Assembly: GCA_016205125.1 (NCBI GenBank)
Contig: JACQJE010000190.1
Span: forward strand, 1-14,001
Origin: Deltaproteobacteria bacterium
GTDB lineage: Bacteria > Bdellovibrionota > O2-12-FULL-43-9 > JACQJE01
Reading direction: 5' to 3'
DNA: 14,001 nucleotides
In this document: positions 1-6,510 of the stretch, piece after piece
Layout: every line of letters begins with the position of its first letter
How positions within the stretch are numbered: position 1 is the first letter of the stretch
Position numbers and translations under genes: made by a program
Notes under the pieces: model-generated
Seen by the model: only the letters and a program-made list of their open reading frames with translations
What the model was told of the DNA's origin: nothing
The model's database searches: none

Positions 1-41
1 GGCTAAACTTATTCTAGTAGATTATAAAAAAATATAATTAT

Positions 42-635
42 ATGAAACAGAATGATTTCAGAAAAAAGATGAAAAAAGGGGTCTATACGACCGTTGAAGC
101 TCATCTCGTTGCCTATGCAGATGACCCTAAAGTCGTTAACCTCCAGCTGCATCAGTGGAAAGAGAGGGGGGAAATTCTACAGCTAAAGCGAGGGGTCTAT
201 GCCTTTACAGATGCGAGTCCAGAGATTGCGGAGATCGCAAAACATCTCTATTTTCCCTGCTATTTTACTCTTGAGTATGTCTTAAGCCAGAGCGGCATTA
301 TTCCGGAGGCAGTCTTCACCTATACTCTGGTGACTCCGAAGACGACCCGGCGCTGGAAAACCCCTTTTGGAACCTTTTCTTATCGGAAAATTAAGCGGGA
401 AGCCTTTACTGGATTTGATTCAAAAACATTGATCGCAGAAAAGGAGAAGGCGCTCGTCGATTATTTTTATCTCAATCAGTCAAAGATTGAGCCAACTCAC
501 CGCTTCTGGGAAGAGTCGCGACTTAACGGGGAGGGGATTAATTTTGAGAAAGCGCTCAATTTTGCAAAATTGTTCAAATCAAAAAAACTCACGCGACTTC
601 TGAGGAGTTTCAAAGATTATGCAGAATCTCATTAG
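42..635 (+). CDS. AbiEi-like antitoxin of a type IV toxin-antitoxin pair
   Basis: The 197-residue product resembles AbiEi-family antitoxins. It has a basic N-terminal winged-helix segment (about residues 10-52, with LQLHQWKERGEILQLKRGVY) of the kind that binds operator DNA, followed by a C-terminal domain containing a KEKALVDYFYL stretch typical of the family. In AbiE systems the antitoxin represses its own promoter and counteracts the AbiEii nucleotidyltransferase without a stable complex. It overlaps the next gene by 17 bases, so the two are translationally coupled. No clear Shine-Dalgarno precedes the ATG at 42. A second in-frame ATG at 69 is the alternative start, and a TATAAT at 33-38 sits so close that a transcript starting there would begin downstream of the first ATG. 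Family assignment is by recognition of sequence style and by the partner gene. The exact start is uncertain. Confidence 0.85.
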   Translation: MKQNDFRKKMKKGVYTTVEAHLVAYADDPKVVNLQLHQWKERGEILQLKRGVYAFTDASPEIAEIAKHLYFPCYFTLEYVLSQSGIIPEAVFTYTLVTPKTTRRWKTPFGTFSYRKIKREAFTGFDSKTLIAEKEKALVDYFYLNQSKIEPTHRFWEESRLNGEGINFEKALNFAKLFKSKKLTRLLRSFKDYAESH

Positions 636-1458
636 ACTGGTCGAAGATCTTAAGAAAAAACCTGGAACAACAGATCAGCAAGTCTTCAATTTGATCCGGG
701 AATACTTGCAAGTACTCATTTTAAAAGCACTCTATCAATCCAGATATGGAAAAGGCCTCTCCTTTATAGGAGGGACCTGTCTTCGAATCTGCTACAATCT
801 TAAACGATTCTCTGAACACCTCGATTTTACGCTTGATCGGAAAATTCCAAACTATTCGTTTCAAGAGCTTAACGAAATTATCGCAAGATATCTCAAGGGG
901 ACCGATTTTGAAGTTGACCTCAATATCAAATCCGAAAAAGTCGTCCAAAAATCGTTTATCCGCATCCACAATATTCTGCATTTTTTTGCACTCTCTCAGC
1001 GGCAGGAGCAAAAAATCCACGTAAAACTCGAGGTGGATATCAAGCCGATTGTCGTTTCAGATCATGATATCGAAACATACTTCGTCACAAAATTGGACGA
1101 ACTTTTTCCGATTCTCAAACACCGCAATGAGACCCTCTTCGCTGGGAAAATTCTTGCGATCCTCAATCGAACCTATACCAAGGGGAGAGATTATTACGAT
1201 CTCATCTGGTATCTCAATAAAAAGATCGATATCGATCTGAACTACTTAAATCGAGGTCTCAAGCAGGCCGGACTTGAGCTTCAATTTCATAACAAAAATG
1301 AAGTGATCGAGCATCTGCAAAAACAGATCGCCCGAGTCTCCACAGACACTATTTTAAAAGACATCGGCTCTTTCTTGGAAGATGCAAGTGAGGAGAGATG
1401 GGTGAGAGACTACTCATCCGTTTTCAAACAGAGCGCTAAAGATTTCTTAGAGAAATGA
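619..1458 (+). CDS. AbiEii/AbiGii-family nucleotidyltransferase toxin
   Basis: This 279-residue protein carries the polymerase-beta-like nucleotidyltransferase layout of AbiEii toxins: a GGT motif at residues 51-53, RFSEHLDF at 63-70, an acidic KLEVD strand at 136-140, and the C-terminal LFAGKILAILNR and KGRDYYDL motifs (K177, R190, D191). Relatives are described as NTP-transferring toxins, some modifying tRNA. The usual metal-binding motif is D-L-D (as in RFSEDLDF). Here the first Asp is His67 (codon CAC, one base from GAC), which may reduce or alter catalysis. The start at ATG 619 lies inside the antitoxin gene, with GAGGAG at 602-607 upstream. The reading frame is otherwise complete and of normal length, so a recent pseudogene is not indicated. 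Confidence 0.87.
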   Translation: MQNLIRLVEDLKKKPGTTDQQVFNLIREYLQVLILKALYQSRYGKGLSFIGGTCLRICYNLKRFSEHLDFTLDRKIPNYSFQELNEIIARYLKGTDFEVDLNIKSEKVVQKSFIRIHNILHFFALSQRQEQKIHVKLEVDIKPIVVSDHDIETYFVTKLDELFPILKHRNETLFAGKILAILNRTYTKGRDYYDLIWYLNKKIDIDLNYLNRGLKQAGLELQFHNKNEVIEHLQKQIARVSTDTILKDIGSFLEDASEERWVRDYSSVFKQSAKDFLEK

Positions 1459-1691
1459 TCGGCCAGCCATTCGATCGCAACAATGGGGCCTGATGCCCTG
1501 GCCGTTGGCTTCCTCCGAGTCTTGCTCGACGTTGTACCTGATTGTTTGCAATTATTCTATCTCCGTTCCTTCATTCAAAATTTAAGCGTTCTACCCTCTG
1601 TGTCAACTTTTACGACAGATACTTTCAAAGAGATCATTCCTAAAATTTGCTCCAACACGCCTGGTAATTTTCGCGAAAGAGCTCAAGCCGA
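1459..1691. other. Gap between two convergent toxin-antitoxin modules
   Basis: No gene is supported in these 233 bases. On the minus strand a TTGACA (1606-1601) resembles a -35 element, but no good -10 or gene follows. A stop-free minus-strand stretch from about 1546 to 1404 has a plausible protein-like composition (it includes KTRRKPTARASGPIVAIEWL). It lacks a start codon and runs into the 3' end of the toxin gene, so it could be the relic of an older gene. No obvious terminator with a T-run was found for either module. Confidence 0.4.
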
Positions 1692-2078
1692 CTATTGTAT
1701 CTTTCTTATTTTTTCGACTAATTTTCTAACCTGATCCAATGCTATGCGAACATCATCTTCCGATAGGGTTTCTTCTGCCATAAAGGGATAACGCTCAAAA
1801 AAATAAAAGGCAGTAATTTTCTGGCATGCTTCTCGAAATTCTTCAAATGAAGGATCGAACTCAAGAGTTGCATTAATCAACGATTCGAGATCATGTATCC
1901 GTTCAAGTTTCCATCCTTTGGACAGCAGGAAAGCCTTGAGAAATTTTTCGAGAGATTGTTGCAGAAAAAATCCAGCTGCTTCTGGATCGTCCTCTTTCAA
2001 AAGATGAGTTACACGCGCCAGATCCTTCTCTGCGATTCGTATCCAGTCCATAGGATAGAGAGATTCTTTACGCGGCAT
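1692..2078 (-). CDS. HEPN-domain toxin of an MNT/HEPN pair
   Basis: The 128-residue product matches the small HEPN family (HepT-like, PF05168 style). It has an N-terminal helix DWIRIAEKDLARV, a second helix with AAGFFLQQSLEKFLKAFLL (residues 34-52), a conserved HDL at 62-64, and the terminal ERYPF motif (R96, Y97). HEPN proteins of this type are ribonucleases or their close relatives and act as toxins held in check by an MNT nucleotidyltransferase. I chose the ATG at 2078 because GGAAAGG lies 6 bases upstream. This makes the gene overlap the MNT gene by 11 bases. An upstream in-frame ATG at 2126 would add 16 residues inside the MNT coding region with no ribosome-binding site. An ATG at 2051 is a second alternative. 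Confidence 0.88.
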   Translation of the reverse strand: MPRKESLYPMDWIRIAEKDLARVTHLLKEDDPEAAGFFLQQSLEKFLKAFLLSKGWKLERIHDLESLINATLEFDPSFEEFREACQKITAFYFFERYPFMAEETLSEDDVRIALDQVRKLVEKIRKIQ

Positions 2079-2412
2079 ACAAGACCTTTCCCTTGCGGAG
2101 AATTTCATCCAGAAACTGATCGCCAATAGCCAATCGTTTTTCTATTTCCCCTGGTGTCATCACAAGCGTTTCCAAGGGGATCAGGCGTTTTGGATCTGAG
2201 AGAATACGGCGCACTTGGGTCCAACGGTCAATAAAACGGTCGGAAGTTTCCTTTATGATCAGCAAATCGATATCACTCCCTTTTCTGGGTGTTCCGTAGG
2301 CGTAAGAACCAAAGAGAATCACTTTGAGGGGCGCATAGTTTTCCATCAGGCGCTTCAAAATATCTTCTATAATCTCATTTGGAGTATCGGCTATTTTTTT
2401 TGCGCTTGTCAT
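2068..2412 (-). CDS. MNT-type minimal nucleotidyltransferase, antitoxin of the HEPN toxin
   Basis: The 114-residue protein has the canonical minimal nucleotidyltransferase motif: ILFGSYAYG at residues 32-40 followed by GSDIDLLI at 45-52, giving the G-S and D47-x-D49 metal-binding pair. In characterised MNT/HEPN systems the MNT protein neutralises the HEPN RNase by transferring AMP groups to a tyrosine in the toxin. All catalytic residues are present here, so an active enzyme is expected. The gene is first in a two-gene minus-strand operon. A GGAG lies 6 bases before the ATG at 2412, and a strong promoter lies about 25-55 bases upstream. The order (MNT then HEPN, overlapping) is usual for this module. 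Confidence 0.9.
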   Translation of the reverse strand: MTSAKKIADTPNEIIEDILKRLMENYAPLKVILFGSYAYGTPRKGSDIDLLIIKETSDRFIDRWTQVRRILSDPKRLIPLETLVMTPGEIEKRLAIGDQFLDEILRKGKVLYAA

Positions 2413-2438
2413 TTATTCTCCAAAACGACTTTGTTAAT

Positions 2439-2467
2439 AGTATCGCGTCCTTTGACGAACGGGTCAA
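2439..2467 (-). promoter_or_regulatory. Promoter of the MNT/HEPN operon
   Basis: Reading the minus strand, TTGACC (2467-2462) is followed after exactly 17 bases by GATACT (2444-2439), a good sigma-70-type pair. Transcription would start near 2432, about 20 bases before the MNT start codon. The spacer contains a short inverted repeat, CGTC-AAAG-GACG, placed where an autorepressor could compete with RNA polymerase. That operator role is inference. Confidence 0.65.
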
Positions 2468-2670
2468 GATGGCAGCTATTTCTCAGTTTGCTGATCGAAA
2501 TCCATGGCTATCTCTCGGTCTCCTGCCGCGTTATCCCCGCCGCCATCCGGGTTGCACATCCATAGACAATCAGAAGGACGAGAGAAGTCTGCTCTGGGGG
2601 AGGTGGCACAGCTCTCAATAAATTATTCCTCGAAGCACCTTTACGCTATGCGGTTCGACTACCTTGACAG
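2468..2670. other. Spacer between the MNT/HEPN promoter and the group II intron (3' exon side)
   Basis: No gene is supported. In the minus direction one frame reads a hydrophobic stretch with a lipobox-like end (VLLIVYGCATRM) and stops soon after, but it has no start codon and is probably chance or a gene relic. This segment is the 3' flank into which the intron inserted. Confidence 0.4.
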
Positions 2671-2677
2671 GTTTACC

Positions 2678-2744
2678 GAGTAGGCGGGGGGCTCAGCCCC
2701 CGCCCCTCACCGAACCGTACGTGCGGATTTCCCGCATACGGCTC
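2678..2744 (-). ncRNA. Group II intron domains V and VI
   Basis: Domain V (2744-2712) begins GAGCCGTATGCGG and ends CGTACGGTTC. The outer strands pair over 8 bp, with the AGC catalytic triad at the start, an asymmetric two-base bulge, and an upper stem capped by an A-rich loop. Domain VI follows as a very G/C-rich hairpin (GGCGGGGGC over GCCCCCCGCC), with an extra A at 2681 in CCTACTC as the branch nucleotide. This is the most conserved part of group II introns and is diagnostic. Confidence 0.92.
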
Positions 2745-2751
2745 TTCCAGG

Positions 2752-4095
2752 TTATAACAGTTCGACCTGTTGCTGTCGGAATGGATCAGGTATTGCTGGT
2801 AGTGGTTTGATCAGTTGTGTCATCTCATTTCCCCATGAACGCAGTCGCTTCCATGTAACCGGTCGCTTTTGACGGCGATACTTTCGGTTTAGATATGAGA
2901 ACAGAATGCGTTTCACAGATTGAGCCTCTTTGTGAAGAATGGCTATCGAATTCCCATAGCGAAAATAGTTGACCCATCCCCGCCACGCGCTCTGGGCAAG
3001 CTCTTTTGCCTCATGTCGTGGAAGGTTTGGGTATAATTTTGCTTTGAGATTCTCTCTCAGCGCTTTGCGAGCACGCTCTGAGGGCTGTCTGGCAATCCAG
3101 AAACGTCTCCGGTTGTCCGAAAAGCTCCTCAGATGAAACTTGAAACCGAGAAAATCAAATTTCGATTCGTGGCTTCGCATGCAATTTCGCATATCCACCA
3201 TTTTCGTCTTTGACTCTTTGAGCGTCAGTTTCGCCTCTCGCATCCACACATACAGACATCTCTTCATGGTGAGCAGCTCATTTCTCAGCTTGCTGACGAT
3301 AATAAAATCGTCTGCGAATCGAATGAGCTGGCTGCCACGCAGTTGCCGGGAGACCCCTTCAAATTTCACATCCAGTGCGTAGTGAAGGTACACATTGGCC
3401 AGTAGAGGACTCAGTGGCCCTCCCTGCGGTGTTCCTTTCTCAGTCGGCTGCCAAGGCTTGTTCCACTCTCTGAATCCTGTCTTCAGAATCTCTTCGATCA
3501 ATCGTAGAACTCGCGGATCTACAATTTGTTCTTTGAGCATTCCAGACAGTTTCTTGTGCGACACGTTATCAAAGAAGCCTTCTATATCGGCTTCTAATAC
3601 ATGTCGGTGAGAGTAGATCAGATTGGCAGCTTCATGGGTGCACTGATAGGATTTCTTTCCGGGGCGAAAACCGTACGAGCAGGAAAGAAAAATCTGCTCG
3701 TAAATCGCTTCCAGCAACAGACTCAGAGCTCTCTGGATGACCCGATCGTCTCTATCAGGAATACCGAGTGGGCGTTTCTTTCCATCCCGCTTGGGAATGT
3801 AAACCCTGCGAACCGGTCGTGGGTGATACGACTTGTCTCGTAATTGCCTGGATAGCTCATTGGCGTACTCCCACTCTCTCCCTTTGATCTCTGCGCAAGT
3901 CTTGCCATCCAGTCCGGCGGCACCGCCATTGGCAATAACAAGTCTTGTCGCATCATAGAGAATGTGAGGATCCAGCAACCATCGATACAGGTCCCAGTGT
4001 TTCCGTCCACTCTTCGTCCATTCCGCCAGTCGGTTCTGTACGCGTAGCGTTTGCGGGCTGAGGGACATTCGCTTCTTAGCCCTGGTTGTACGCAT
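2752..4095 (-). CDS. ltrA: Group II intron reverse transcriptase/maturase
   Basis: The 447-residue protein contains all reverse transcriptase blocks in order: VYIPKRDGKKRPLGIPDRDD (about 98-117), YGFRPG (141-146), EADIEGFFDNV with catalytic D170, GTPQGGPLSPLLANVYL (221-237), and RFADDF with D262 and D263. The active-site box is FADD rather than the common YADD. The maturase (X) domain follows, with AWRGWVNYFRYGN at about 370-382. No HNH endonuclease is present at the C terminus, so mobility would rely on endonuclease-independent pathways, as in many bacterial lineages. The start at 4095 is supported by GAGGAGG 5 bases upstream. The protein promotes splicing of its own intron and reverse transcription into new sites. 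No frameshift or stop is seen. Confidence 0.95.
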   Translation of the reverse strand: MRTTRAKKRMSLSPQTLRVQNRLAEWTKSGRKHWDLYRWLLDPHILYDATRLVIANGGAAGLDGKTCAEIKGREWEYANELSRQLRDKSYHPRPVRRVYIPKRDGKKRPLGIPDRDDRVIQRALSLLLEAIYEQIFLSCSYGFRPGKKSYQCTHEAANLIYSHRHVLEADIEGFFDNVSHKKLSGMLKEQIVDPRVLRLIEEILKTGFREWNKPWQPTEKGTPQGGPLSPLLANVYLHYALDVKFEGVSRQLRGSQLIRFADDFIIVSKLRNELLTMKRCLYVWMREAKLTLKESKTKMVDMRNCMRSHESKFDFLGFKFHLRSFSDNRRRFWIARQPSERARKALRENLKAKLYPNLPRHEAKELAQSAWRGWVNYFRYGNSIAILHKEAQSVKRILFSYLNRKYRRQKRPVTWKRLRSWGNEMTQLIKPLPAIPDPFRQQQVELL

Positions 4096-4481
4096 CGTAC
4101 CTCCTCTTCACGTCGCGCCGTTCCCCGATATTGGCTGGACCTGTCTCCCCCTTCGCCATGTACGTAGCTTTCCTACGTTCCGACTACTATGGGTGACTCT
4201 GACTTCTCATATCGCCCCTGATGCCTTATCTATTTCGGCTTTCGGGTGGAGTCTTTCACCCTCGCGGCTCCTGCCATATGAGATCTCAGCAGTTAGACCG
4301 TACACCTTAGCTCACCCGCCCACGACCTCCCGCGAGGGAGCGCGTTGCCAGGATGCTCTCCGGCTTCCCCCTGCAACGTATCGCCTTCCGCCCCTCCAAC
4401 TGCTTGGGCCTCTCTCCGTCTATCCATTAACTCGCGCCACAGTCGTTCACTTTCGTTTGGGCTGATGAGCCTTGCTCGCAC
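4096..4481 (-). ncRNA. 5' ribozyme part of the group II intron (domains I to IV start)
   Basis: These 386 bases upstream of the maturase gene hold no gene of their own. They should fold as domains I-III and the first arm of domain IV. The 5' end GTGCG at 4481-4477 and the downstream domain V/VI support this. I did not resolve the EBS1/EBS2 loops by eye, so target-site pairing with the 5' exon is not assigned. Confidence 0.7.
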
Positions 4482-4596
4482 TGCAAACGCCTTGCAGCGC
4501 TTTACCTTGCTTCCTTAATCCGCAACGTCGCCGTTCGCAGACCAGCAAGGGCTTTACCTGGTGGTACCGGTTCCTTCCAGGGTTCCCAAATAGAAA
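4482..4596. other. 5' exon flank between the intron and the tRNA terminator
   Basis: No gene is supported. On the minus strand the last bases before the intron read CTGCAAGGCGTTTGCA. Together with the first bases of the intron they can form a 9-bp stem (GCGCTGCAA with TTGCAGTGC, one G-T pair). Two short frames cross this region but look like chance, running through the tRNA and its terminator. Confidence 0.5.
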
Positions 4597-4621
4597 ATCG
4601 CGCCACCTTGCGGCGCGCGAT
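4597..4621 (-). terminator. Rho-independent terminator downstream of tRNA-Ala
   Basis: On the minus strand ATCGCGC pairs with GCGCGAT across a GC-rich centre (GCCGCAAGGTG) and is followed by TTTTCTATTT, a classical intrinsic terminator 42 bases after the tRNA end. It is enclosed in a second perfect 9-bp inverted repeat, GTTCCCAAA (4635-4627) and TTTGGGAAC (4590-4582), which would make a much longer hairpin. Confidence 0.8.
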
Positions 4622-4662
4622 CTCGGTTTGGGAACGTGGTCCACGGTCCCTCTTGCTCGTAA

Positions 4663-4735
4663 TGGAGGCAGGCGGGCTCGAACCGCCGACCCCGACACTG
4701 CCAGCGTCGTGCTCTCCCAACTGAGCTATGCCCCC
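4663..4735 (-). tRNA. tRNA-Ala with anticodon GGC
   Basis: A 73-base cloverleaf can be drawn by eye on the minus strand. The acceptor arm is GGGGGCA with TGCCTCC (one G-T pair). The D stem is GCTC/GAGC. The anticodon stem is CGACG/TGTCG with loop CTGGCAG, giving anticodon GGC, which reads GCC and GCU. The T stem is GGCGG/CCGCC with TTCGAGC in the loop. The discriminator base is A and CCA is not encoded. Such tRNA genes are frequent anchoring points for mobile islands, and here the intron and two toxin-antitoxin modules lie downstream. No integrase gene or second copy of the tRNA 3' end was seen in the window. Confidence 0.96.
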
Positions 4736-4754
4736 ACAGTTTGATCTTTCATCG

Positions 4755-4784
4755 GTAGTAACAAAGCAACCCATACGATGTCAA
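4755..4784 (-). promoter_or_regulatory. Promoter of tRNA-Ala
   Basis: On the minus strand TTGACA (4784-4779) and TACTAC (4760-4755) are 18 bases apart, ending 19 bases before the mature tRNA start. The -35 is a perfect consensus match. The -10 is moderate. Confidence 0.6.
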
Positions 4785-4885
4785 TTTCCTAGGCTTGGGT
4801 TCTCACCCTATCCTCTCATTTTTTTCCTGAATCTTCCGATTCATTAAATATAAGTCGCAACGCTTCTCAATAAGGATGAAAGATC

Positions 4886-6496
4886 ATGAAACGAAAAATC
4901 TTTTGTTTCGGAGTTTCATTACTGCTGATTCCCCTGCTCACCACCTGCGCCCCAGGGGGGAAAGAGGGACCCGTTACGACAGCCGGAAGCACCACGATCA
5001 CTTCCGGGTCAGTGACTGCCATTTTCCCGCCGGGACCTTCCGGAACGGTCGAAGATCTGACCCCCCAAGTGACTGCCAAAGGGGGGCATGGTACTGCTTA
5101 CGCTGCTACTACGGAAGAGGTGCTTGAACAGATTCGCAGTGCCACTCCCTGGCCCGATATGGGGAAGATCCTCTGCGCCATGCGAATCATAGTCAATGGA
5201 AATGAAAACTACATTTTTACATTGGATCCTGATGCGACGCAGGGACAGATCTTACAGCTTCTCTGCAGTGAACTCAAAGGAAAGGCCCTCTATCAGCTTA
5301 TTCCGCAACCAGACGGCACTTTCGTCTGGATTCCGGTTTCCACAGACACGACGGCTGGCGTCTTCACTTCCAATGTGAGTGGAATTTTTGCGATTGCTGA
5401 GGTCGGACAGACTGCTGAAAGCCCAACGGCCCAAAATGGGTTCATCACGAATACCTATGCGGCACTCTCAGATTTAACTATTGAGAAAATAACCTTTGTC
5501 ACAGAACCTCCCGTCTCCCCCTTTAATATTGACACTATTGACGGGACAATTACAGCGGGTCAAACCCCCTTTCAAAAAGAACACAAAATAGGATTGCCTG
5601 GGCCGGGAGGGAGTTTAGAAGGGCTCAAGCACAGAATCAGGGTCGCTATTTACATTAAGCTCTCGCGCAATAACCAGGTTGTTGCGCGCTATCTTGTGGG
5701 TGCTGCTTACCTGCGTCATGGCGATCTTCCCAAAGGGTTTGGCGAAAAAACATTTGGCGACTGGCTGGAAATTTATGCCACTGAGGCGACAAAAGCTCTT
5801 GGACAAATCTTTATCAAGGGGACGGCTCCTTCTGAATTTTTCAAAGGGCGTGAGGCATCCTTGCCCGATACCATTGCCATTGCAGGAGTCGCCGGAGTTT
5901 ACGAGTGTGCAGACCGCTATGAGCCCAATCGGATTCAACTGAAGCCGGACCCCGAGTGTGAAGACGGCCTCCCCGTTCAAAGCATGTATGTTGGGAGATG
6001 CGCCTATAGTGCATTTGACGGGGGCGGACAATTAACTTACGACAATCTCATCAATTTTCTGTCACTGGCAGACGCCTTAAAAAATGCCAATGAACCAAAT
6101 GTACAATATCTGCAGCCTCAGCCAGCACCTCCAGTAGTGAGCTATCTTAATCATGTTCCAGATCCGAATAACTTCACACAAACGGTCATACCCACCGCTG
6201 TGGGTCTCGCAAGCTCTACAACAATTCCGATGGATTTCAGCCCCTACTTCAATGGCCTTCCAAAGGACATCTTCCCGGACCCGCTTGGCAAGATTGAAGT
6301 AGTCTGCACAAAGCCTGCAGCTCCCGGGGCGACAGAAGGGGAAGATTGTAGCCCCGGTGCAGAGGATCCCGCGTTAAGATGCGTCTCTGGACTCACTTGC
6401 TGCAAAGAGGTTATCCACGATCCAACCACAAGCGCAGTAACCGGATTTAAATGTGTTTGTCGGAGCAGTTGTCCAGCAGGAGACGAGTGTCATTAA
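4886..6496 (+). CDS. Lipoprotein with a beta-rich (ZU5-like) domain and cysteine-rich tail, function unknown
   Basis: The 536-residue product begins with a lipoprotein signal peptide: MKRKIF, a hydrophobic core, then LLTTC with the predicted lipidated cysteine at C21. The -1 Thr is less common than Gly or Ala. A following segment (about 28-170) resembles ZU5-like extracellular domains, including the closing pattern of a hydrophobic strand, WIPVSTDTTAGVFTS, and a final FAIAE strand. The last 65 residues hold nine cysteines, including one CC pair and one CxC, and look like a disulfide-rich knot-type module. It is expected on the periplasmic or outer face of the outer membrane. The ATG at 4886 is preceded by AAGGA. 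The gene leads a run of plus-strand genes that ends with an ABC exporter, suggesting an envelope context. I do not recognise a named family for the whole protein. Confidence 0.8.
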   Translation: MKRKIFCFGVSLLLIPLLTTCAPGGKEGPVTTAGSTTITSGSVTAIFPPGPSGTVEDLTPQVTAKGGHGTAYAATTEEVLEQIRSATPWPDMGKILCAMRIIVNGNENYIFTLDPDATQGQILQLLCSELKGKALYQLIPQPDGTFVWIPVSTDTTAGVFTSNVSGIFAIAEVGQTAESPTAQNGFITNTYAALSDLTIEKITFVTEPPVSPFNIDTIDGTITAGQTPFQKEHKIGLPGPGGSLEGLKHRIRVAIYIKLSRNNQVVARYLVGAAYLRHGDLPKGFGEKTFGDWLEIYATEATKALGQIFIKGTAPSEFFKGREASLPDTIAIAGVAGVYECADRYEPNRIQLKPDPECEDGLPVQSMYVGRCAYSAFDGGGQLTYDNLINFLSLADALKNANEPNVQYLQPQPAPPVVSYLNHVPDPNNFTQTVIPTAVGLASSTTIPMDFSPYFNGLPKDIFPDPLGKIEVVCTKPAAPGATEGEDCSPGAEDPALRCVSGLTCCKEVIHDPTTSAVTGFKCVCRSSCPAGDECH

Positions 6497-6510
6497 CCCT
6501 TGGCATAACC

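Larger units (their letters stand above)
2671..4481 (-). mobile_element. Group II intron with its own maturase gene
   Basis: On the minus strand the element begins GTGCGAGCAAGG at 4481, the standard group II 5' end. It continues through about 385 bases of structured leader, an intact reverse transcriptase/maturase gene, then domain V (2744-2712) and a domain VI hairpin (2708-2678) with an unpaired A at 2681 as the likely branch point. The 3' boundary is less certain. The nearest A-pyrimidine end is AAAC at 2671, 10 bases past the branch A, slightly farther than usual, so the true end lies somewhere in 2671-2675. All parts needed for splicing and retrohoming look intact. The element lies in the same orientation as the tRNA-Ala gene and between that gene and the MNT/HEPN operon. 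Confidence 0.88.

Noticed and set aside
1483..1734. Plus-strand open frame of 83 codons after the AbiEii toxin
   Set aside because: No ribosome-binding site, low-complexity hydrophobic composition, and it runs into the 3' end of the HEPN gene on the other strand.
2079..2126. Longer HEPN start at 2126
   Set aside because: It lies inside the MNT reading frame with no Shine-Dalgarno. The ATG at 2078 has a good one and fits the family length.
2480..2600. Minus-strand hydrophobic frame ending VLLIVYGCATRM, like a lipoprotein signal
   Set aside because: No start codon upstream in frame and a stop shortly after. Chance or relic, not an annotated gene.
4663..4735. tRNA-Ala as an integration site with a duplicated 3' end
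   Set aside because: No second copy of the tRNA 3' sequence and no integrase are present in the window. A duplicate outside the window cannot be excluded.
4447..4774. Minus-strand frames over the tRNA, terminator and intron edge as possible integrase remnants
   Set aside because: They overlap a well-formed tRNA and terminator and show no recombinase motif.
6451..6510. Upstream start for the small cysteine-rich protein
   Set aside because: It would overlap the lipoprotein tail by 46 bases and add residues unlike the rest. The start at 6511 leaves a normal short gap.
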